In this document: one piece after another, positions 29,034-34,023 of the stretch
Layout: each line of letters begins with the position of its first letter
How positions within the stretch are numbered: position 1 is the first letter of the stretch
NCBI GenBank assembly: GCA_947629475.1
Contig: CANRDV010000012.1
Coordinates: 1 to 34,023, forward strand
DNA length: 34,023 bases
Origin: an uncultured Bacilli bacterium
GTDB taxonomy: Bacteria; Bacillota_I; Bacilli_A; RF39; UBA660
Reading direction: 5' to 3'
The notes under the pieces: model-generated
Seen by the model: only the letters and a program-made list of their open reading frames with translations
The model's database searches: none
Told to the model about the DNA's origin: nothing
Program-made: the position numbers and the translations under genes

Positions 29034-30350
29034 CTATACATCTAAATTACTTTTACTAATACAAAATACTGCATATAAAGGAACAGATTTAATATTATTT
29101 TTAAATCCAAAATTCTTTTCAGAAATTCTAATTCCATATTTAGGTTTATATTCTTTCATGTAATTATTTAAACTTTTAGACTTTGTATGATTACTTGTTT
29201 TTACTTCTAATGGAATTATTAAACCTTTTTCGGATTGTAAGATAAAATCAAGTTCACTATCAAATTCATTCTTCCAATAATTTAAATTTAAACCATTAAA
29301 TTTAAGAGAACTTGCAACATAATTTTCAGTTATCATACCAAGCATAACTTCATTAACAGCTTCTCTATTTTTAATTAAATAAAGAGGAAATTCACTTAAA
29401 TTAGTAAGTAAGCCAACATCATTCATATAAAGTTTAAAAGCTTCTAATTCTTCATACATTTTTAATGGTAATCCAATTTTTGTTTTTATACACATATTAA
29501 CAACTCCAGCATTAACTAACCAATTAATTGAATTACCAAATATAGTACTTGTTCCACCTTTTTGAACTAATTTATATTGAAATTTTTTATTATCTTTAGC
29601 AAGTTGAATTGGAATAGAATCAAAAGTAGCAAGTATTTTAGTTGCATCATTAGGCTCACTATATTTTGTTATATCATTTTTATAAGATTCAATAATTGCT
29701 TTTTGAAAATCAATTGCTGCTACTAAAGACTTAGAATTGATATATTCTCTAACAACTTCAGGCATACCTCCAATTGCTAAATAATCATGATATAAATCTA
29801 AAGCTTTTTCATGCAATAAAGTTGGCATTGCACTATTTGAATTATAACATTTCTTTATTTTATCTATTAATAATTCATTATTAGTATTCATCAAAAATTC
29901 TTCAAAAGTTAAAGGATAAATTGTTAAAAATTCAACTTTACCAACAGGAAAAGAAAAATCTTTTTTATTAATATGAACTCCAAGTAAAGAACCTGCTCCA
30001 ATTACAAAATATTCTGGAGCATCTTCTTGAAAATATTTTAATGATGTTAAGGCTCTTGTATTCCTCTGTATTTCATCAAAAAATATTAAAGTATTATCCT
30101 TATCAATCTTTTTATTAAAGGCTATTTCTAAACTTTCAATTATATATTCTGGAGTAATATTTTCATTAATCATCTTACTAATTATTTTATTAGTTTCAAA
30201 ATTAACATAAATAATATCTTTAAAATATTTACTTGCAAATTCTTTTACTAAATAAGTTTTACCAACTTGTCTTGCTCCATATAGTAATAAGGGTTTACGA
30301 TTTTTCTTTTCTTTCCATTTAACTAATTCAGCCATTGCTTTTCTTTCCAT
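29034..30350 (-). CDS. ATP-binding protein, AAA_14 + DUF4143
   Basis: 'LLLYGARQVGKTYLVKEFA', 'TLIFFDEIQRNTRALTSLKYF', 'YFVIGAGSLLGV', 'ELDFILQSEKGLIIPLEVKTS'. Confidence 0.92.
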   Translation of the reverse strand: MERKAMAELVKWKEKKNRKPLLLYGARQVGKTYLVKEFASKYFKDIIYVNFETNKIISKMINENITPEYIIESLEIAFNKKIDKDNTLIFFDEIQRNTRALTSLKYFQEDAPEYFVIGAGSLLGVHINKKDFSFPVGKVEFLTIYPLTFEEFLMNTNNELLIDKIKKCYNSNSAMPTLLHEKALDLYHDYLAIGGMPEVVREYINSKSLVAAIDFQKAIIESYKNDITKYSEPNDATKILATFDSIPIQLAKDNKKFQYKLVQKGGTSTIFGNSINWLVNAGVVNMCIKTKIGLPLKMYEELEAFKLYMNDVGLLTNLSEFPLYLIKNREAVNEVMLGMITENYVASSLKFNGLNLNYWKNEFDSELDFILQSEKGLIIPLEVKTSNHTKSKSLNNYMKEYKPKYGIRISEKNFGFKNNIKSVPLYAVFCISKSNLDV

Positions 30351-30383
30351 ATTTCTTCATCTCCTATATATAATATACATCAT

Positions 30384-30424
30384 AACTCCAAAAAAATCAA
30401 TATATTCCGTATTTTTTTGGAGTT
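30384..30424. promoter_or_regulatory. Perfect 14-bp inverted repeat (aactccaaaaaaat / atttttttggagtt), 13-nt spacer, upstream of DUF4143 ATPase
   Basis: Arms 30384-30397 and 30411-30424, 34 bp from the start codon at 30350. Confidence 0.85.
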
Positions 30425-30468
30425 TAGATAACTTTCATATAAAAAGATTAGCATATTTCTATACTAAT

Positions 30469-30975
30469 CTAAGATATTTGCATTGCTTCATCTATTAAAC
30501 AAATCTTATTTTTCTTAACACTTTTCTTTACATCTATAACTCTTTGATTAGATGAACCACGATATTTTAGTCTAAAATCATGTAACTCTTCTTGATATTG
30601 TCCATCTACTATTACATCAACATAGTTTAAGATATCTTTATTAACTATATTTTCATAAAGGAAACCTGTCCATATCCAAATATCTTTATCTGGAAATTTT
30701 TCTCTAAAAGCCCGAGCTAATTTAATTGTTCCATCAATATTTTTTGGATGAAGAGGTTCTCCTCCAAGAATGGATAAACCTTGAATATACTCTGGTTCAG
30801 CAAGTTCTAATATTCTTGCAATAACTAAATCTGTAAACTCTTTACCTTTAGAAAAATCCCAAGTTTCTTTATTAAAACAATTCTTACAATGAAATTCGCA
30901 ACCTTGAACAAAAATTGAAACCCTAACCCCTGGACCATCGGCAATGTCCATTTTTCTGATTAAATTATAACGCAT
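30469..30975 (-). CDS. nrdG: Anaerobic ribonucleoside-triphosphate reductase activating protein
   Basis: Radical SAM 'FVQGCEFHCKNCFNKETW', 'SILGGEPLHPKN'; next to nrdD. Confidence 0.95.
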   Translation of the reverse strand: MRYNLIRKMDIADGPGVRVSIFVQGCEFHCKNCFNKETWDFSKGKEFTDLVIARILELAEPEYIQGLSILGGEPLHPKNIDGTIKLARAFREKFPDKDIWIWTGFLYENIVNKDILNYVDVIVDGQYQEELHDFRLKYRGSSNQRVIDVKKSVKKNKICLIDEAMQIS

Positions 30976-30985
30976 AAACTAAATC

Positions 30986-33178
30986 CTATTCATCAACTTT
31001 GTTGTCTACATGTAAAACTCTTTCTTTAATTTCTTGAGTTCTACCTTTATTCCAGAAATTAGTTCCAATATAACCACAAGTTCTTCTTGCAACATTTAAA
31101 GTGTCATGGTCACGATTGCCACAATTTGGACAATACCATTCTAAATTATCATCAAGCAAGATTTCTCCATCATATCCACAGGCTTGGCAATAATCACTCT
31201 TCGTATTAAGTTCAGCATACATAATGTTGTCATAAATAAAGTTAATTATTTCAAGAACTGCAGGAATATTATTTTGTAAATTAGGAGTTTCAACATAAGA
31301 AATAGCTCCACCTGGTGATAACTTTTGAAATTCACTTTCAAGTCTTAATTTCTCAAAAGCATCAATCTCTTCAAATACAGGTACATGATAAGAATTAGTA
31401 ATATAATCTCTATCAGTAATACCTTTAATTACACCAAATCTCTCTTTTAATTTTTTAGCAAACTTATAAGTAGTAGATTCAATTGGAGTACCATATACTG
31501 AATAATCAATATCCTCTTCTTCTTTCCACTTCTTGCAAGCGGCATTTAATCTCTCCATTACATCGATTGCAAAGTCATGCCCCTTACCACCATCTGTATG
31601 AGAGTGTCCAGTCATATATTTAACACATTCATATAAACCAGCATATCCAAGAGAAATTGTTGAATATCCATGATGTAAAAGTTCATGAATTGATTCACCT
31701 TTCTCAAGTCTTGCTAAAGCCCCATGTTGCCATAAAATAGGAGCAACATCACTTAATGCATGGCTTAATCTTTCATGTCTAATCTTTAATGCTCTATGAC
31801 AAAGTTCTAGTCTTTCTTCTAATATTTCATAGAATTTATCCATATCTTTTTCAGAAGATAATGCAACATCAGGAAGATTAATAGTTACAACACCTTGATT
31901 AAATCTACCATAATATTTACCTTTTCCTTCTACATAATTCTTAGCTTTAGCAATATTACCTAAAGAAATAGACCTATCTGGAGTTAAGAAACTACGGCAT
32001 CCCATACAAGGATAACATTCTCCTTCTCCATATTCATTTTTCTTTAATTCTTTCATTACTTTCTCTGATATATAATCAGGTACCATTCTCTTAGCAGTAC
32101 ATTTAGCAGCAAGTTCTGTTAAATAATAATACTTACTATCTTTATGAATGTTGTCTTCCTCTAAAACATATAAAAGTTTAGGAAAAGCTGGTGTAATATA
32201 AACACCTTTTTCATTCTTCATACCTTTAATTCTTTGATTTAATACTTCTTCAATAATCATAGCAAGTTCTTCTTTGTATTCTTCGGTTTCTCCAAGATAC
32301 ATATTAACACTTAAGAATGGTGCTTGTCCATTAGTTGTAGTCATTGAATTAATTTGATATTGGAATGTTTGAACTCCATCAATTATTTCTTTTCTTAAAT
32401 CTTCTTTAGCATATTTCTCACATTCTTCTTTTTTGAATTTACGTTTTTTATACTTTTCTAAATAAATATTATAACTATCTCTTACAAATGGTGCTAAGTG
32501 AGTTAATGATATTGTACATCCTCCATATTGACTAGATGAAACAGCTGTAATTAATTGCGTTGCAATTGTCATAGCAGTTAAAAATCTATGAGGTTTTTCA
32601 ATCATTACTCCATTTATATTAGTTCCATTTTGAAGCATATCTTCAAGATTAATAAGGTCACAATTATGAAGTGCATTTTGAGCAAAGTAATCAGCATCAT
32701 GGAAATGAATAATTCCAGAATCATGTGCTGCTACGATATCTTCTGGTAATAAGAATCTTCTTGTAATATCAGAACTAGTAATACCAGCAAGATAATCTCT
32801 TTGAACTGTAACAATCTTTGCATTCTTATTAGAGTTTTCAGTATTCCAGTACTCTGACTCACCATCAATTAATTCTTTGATAGTTCTATCAGTTGTATTA
32901 CTCTTTCTTACTAATTCTCTTGTATATCTATAAGTAATATATTTCTTAGCAAGTTCATATTTACCAAGAGCCATAATTCTCTTTTCAATAATATCTTGAA
33001 TATCTTCAACTAATATTCTCTTCTTTCCTAACTTCTCAATATATCTAACGATATTCTTAATTTGAATATCGGATACTCTTTCTTCTTCATCTACTTCTGC
33101 ATTCGCTTTTTCGATGGCATTTACGATTTTTTCTGGTTCAAAATCAACAAATTTACCATCTCTTTTAATTATTTTCAT
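30986..33178 (-). CDS. nrdD: Anaerobic ribonucleoside-triphosphate reductase
   Basis: ATP-cone N-term, Zn ribbon 'CQACGYDGEILLDDNLEWYCPNCG', glycyl radical 'RRTCGYIGTNFWNKGR'. Confidence 0.97.
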   Translation of the reverse strand: MKIIKRDGKFVDFEPEKIVNAIEKANAEVDEEERVSDIQIKNIVRYIEKLGKKRILVEDIQDIIEKRIMALGKYELAKKYITYRYTRELVRKSNTTDRTIKELIDGESEYWNTENSNKNAKIVTVQRDYLAGITSSDITRRFLLPEDIVAAHDSGIIHFHDADYFAQNALHNCDLINLEDMLQNGTNINGVMIEKPHRFLTAMTIATQLITAVSSSQYGGCTISLTHLAPFVRDSYNIYLEKYKKRKFKKEECEKYAKEDLRKEIIDGVQTFQYQINSMTTTNGQAPFLSVNMYLGETEEYKEELAMIIEEVLNQRIKGMKNEKGVYITPAFPKLLYVLEEDNIHKDSKYYYLTELAAKCTAKRMVPDYISEKVMKELKKNEYGEGECYPCMGCRSFLTPDRSISLGNIAKAKNYVEGKGKYYGRFNQGVVTINLPDVALSSEKDMDKFYEILEERLELCHRALKIRHERLSHALSDVAPILWQHGALARLEKGESIHELLHHGYSTISLGYAGLYECVKYMTGHSHTDGGKGHDFAIDVMERLNAACKKWKEEEDIDYSVYGTPIESTTYKFAKKLKERFGVIKGITDRDYITNSYHVPVFEEIDAFEKLRLESEFQKLSPGGAISYVETPNLQNNIPAVLEIINFIYDNIMYAELNTKSDYCQACGYDGEILLDDNLEWYCPNCGNRDHDTLNVARRTCGYIGTNFWNKGRTQEIKERVLHVDNKVDE

Positions 33179-33208
33179 TTTACATCCTCCTACCTCTTAC
33201 GATAAGTC

Positions 33209-33252
33209 CATTATAGCAAATTCTAGAATTTAGTATTGTTGCAATTGCAACA
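33209..33252 (-). promoter_or_regulatory. Candidate extended -10 promoter (TGCTATAAT) of nrdDG with 16-bp perfect palindrome TGTTGCAATTGCAACA at 33237-33252
   Basis: Minus strand ...TGTTGCAATTGCAACAATACTAAATTCTAGAATTTGCTATAATGG... Confidence 0.55.
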
Positions 33253-33487
33253 TTTCAAAAACTTTTACAAATTAATTTTTTACCTCTTTTTTTACTCCAT
33301 TTTTTGTATCTTAATTTTGCTTATATTTTCTAACAAAAAAAGTATCATAAATTATTATTCTCTTTATTTACAACAAAATATGTATCTTACTTATACTTGA
33401 CACTTTTTGATATTTTTTTATTTTTCTATAATTATTTATTAATAAATATTATTATTATTTCTAATTTTAAATAACTTAATTTTTATA

Positions 33488-33537
33488 AAAAACTGATAAA
33501 AAGTCTCAGTTTTTAACTTTAACATTTTTATCAGTTT
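33488..33537 (-). terminator. Two overlapping alternative hairpins, terminator-like on minus strand
   Basis: 33490-33502 pairs 33525-33537 (13 bp) and 33488-33496 pairs 33506-33514 (9 bp); minus strand ends in TTTTTT. Confidence 0.6.
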
Positions 33538-33658
33538 CTATATTAACATTTATAACTCTTTTTAAACTTGCTTTTTACTCTCCATTCTATATTAGGATTC
33601 CTGTTATGTTAACACTTTATGATGTTTGACGTCCGCTTACTTAATTCATTTTTTGAAT

Positions 33659-33701
33659 TTTAAAACGAGAATTTTGGGAGTGCCAAAATTTTCTCGTTTT
33701 C
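33659..33701. terminator. Strong hairpin, likely terminator downstream of the window-end surface gene
   Basis: aaaacgagaattttggg-agtg-ccaaaattttctcgtttt, T-rich on both strands. Confidence 0.7.
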
Positions 33702-33846
33702 ATAGTATATTTTTGCTATATCAAATATTTGGTATCGCAATTGACATTTTTAGCATATCACTGGACGTACTTCTTTGGGTGCAAGCCCTTGATATCGTTG
33801 GGTTTGAGCAAAACTGTCCGTAGCCAATGCGAAAGTCTTTTTACCT

Positions 33847-34023
33847 CTATCCTAGCTCGTATGGTGTTTCTTTTTCTCCTGTTCCTGACGTTATGTTAAC
33901 AGTGGATTTTAGATACAGACTTGGGCGCACGCCGCGGCTGCTACTCGTGTAGTAGGTGTACACATAGCCCGAATTATGCCAGTAAGCGACAAAGCTAGAG
34001 CTACCGGAAGAGGGCGACAAGAA
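33847..34023 (-). CDS. Partial 3' end of a second surface protein with VR-like module: FLSPSSGSSSFVAYWHNSGYVYTYYTSSSRGVRPSLYLKSTVNITSGTGEKETPYELG*
   Basis: Open to window end in frame, stop TAG at 33847-33849; homologous to residues around the VR of the 4..3975 gene. Confidence 0.85.
   Translation of the reverse strand, partial: FLSPSSGSSSFVAYWHNSGYVYTYYTSSSRGVRPSLYLKSTVNITSGTGEKETPYELG

Noticed and set aside
33181-33480. Possible NrdR boxes upstream of nrdD
   Set aside because: No convincing pair of NrdR-consensus palindromes; repeated 'aagataca' words are too short and AT-rich.
33626-33823. 65-aa + strand ORF (MTSAYLIHFLNFKTRIL...)
   Set aside because: Spans a strong hairpin, no SD, hydrophobic translation; treated as noncoding although the segment itself is flagged.
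1-34023. CRISPR array, tRNA/rRNA genes, integrase/transposase, reverse transcriptase
   Set aside because: Looked for spaced repeats and hallmark motifs in the ORFs; none seen. In particular no RT is present to complete the proposed DGR.

Overview
AT-rich, Firmicutes/Mollicutes-like, probably gut-associated window. Essentially every credible gene lies on the minus strand. In minus-strand reading order from high to low coordinates: nrdD-nrdG; two paralogous AAA/DUF4143 ATPases plus a 3' remnant of a third; a MacB/FtsX-type ABC transporter; VanZ-like, DUF4026-like and FxLYD-like proteins; a bile-salt-hydrolase-like Ntn hydrolase; a YjbR+EVE-like protein; an ABC transporter with a two-component system; a family 2 glycosyltransferase; a DUF1292 protein with an HExxH protein; a flavodoxin; a GNAT acetyltransferase; a lipoprotein; leuS; ftsE-ftsX; and a very large SipW-signal/MBG-repeat surface protein at the left edge. 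The most notable signals are at the two window edges. (1) Two paralogous surface-protein segments (671-789 and 33905-34023) align over 119 nt without indels, with about 40 mismatches. They are adenine-poor and GC-rich against an AT-rich background and encode 'FLSPSS...VAYW...RGVRPxLYLKS' modules. This looks like the variable region of a diversity-generating retroelement (DGR) target; no reverse transcriptase or template repeat is visible here. (2) A perfect 56-bp inverted repeat (1-56/100-155) makes two genes converge with identical 3' ends; this is either biological or an assembly fold-back. (3) Upstream of the giant surface gene, a G8 tract sits in a candidate -35/-10 spacer and also inside a candidate 35-aa ORF, followed by a terminator-like hairpin, suggesting phase variation or attenuation. 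Everything is from reading the sequence; no searches were run.
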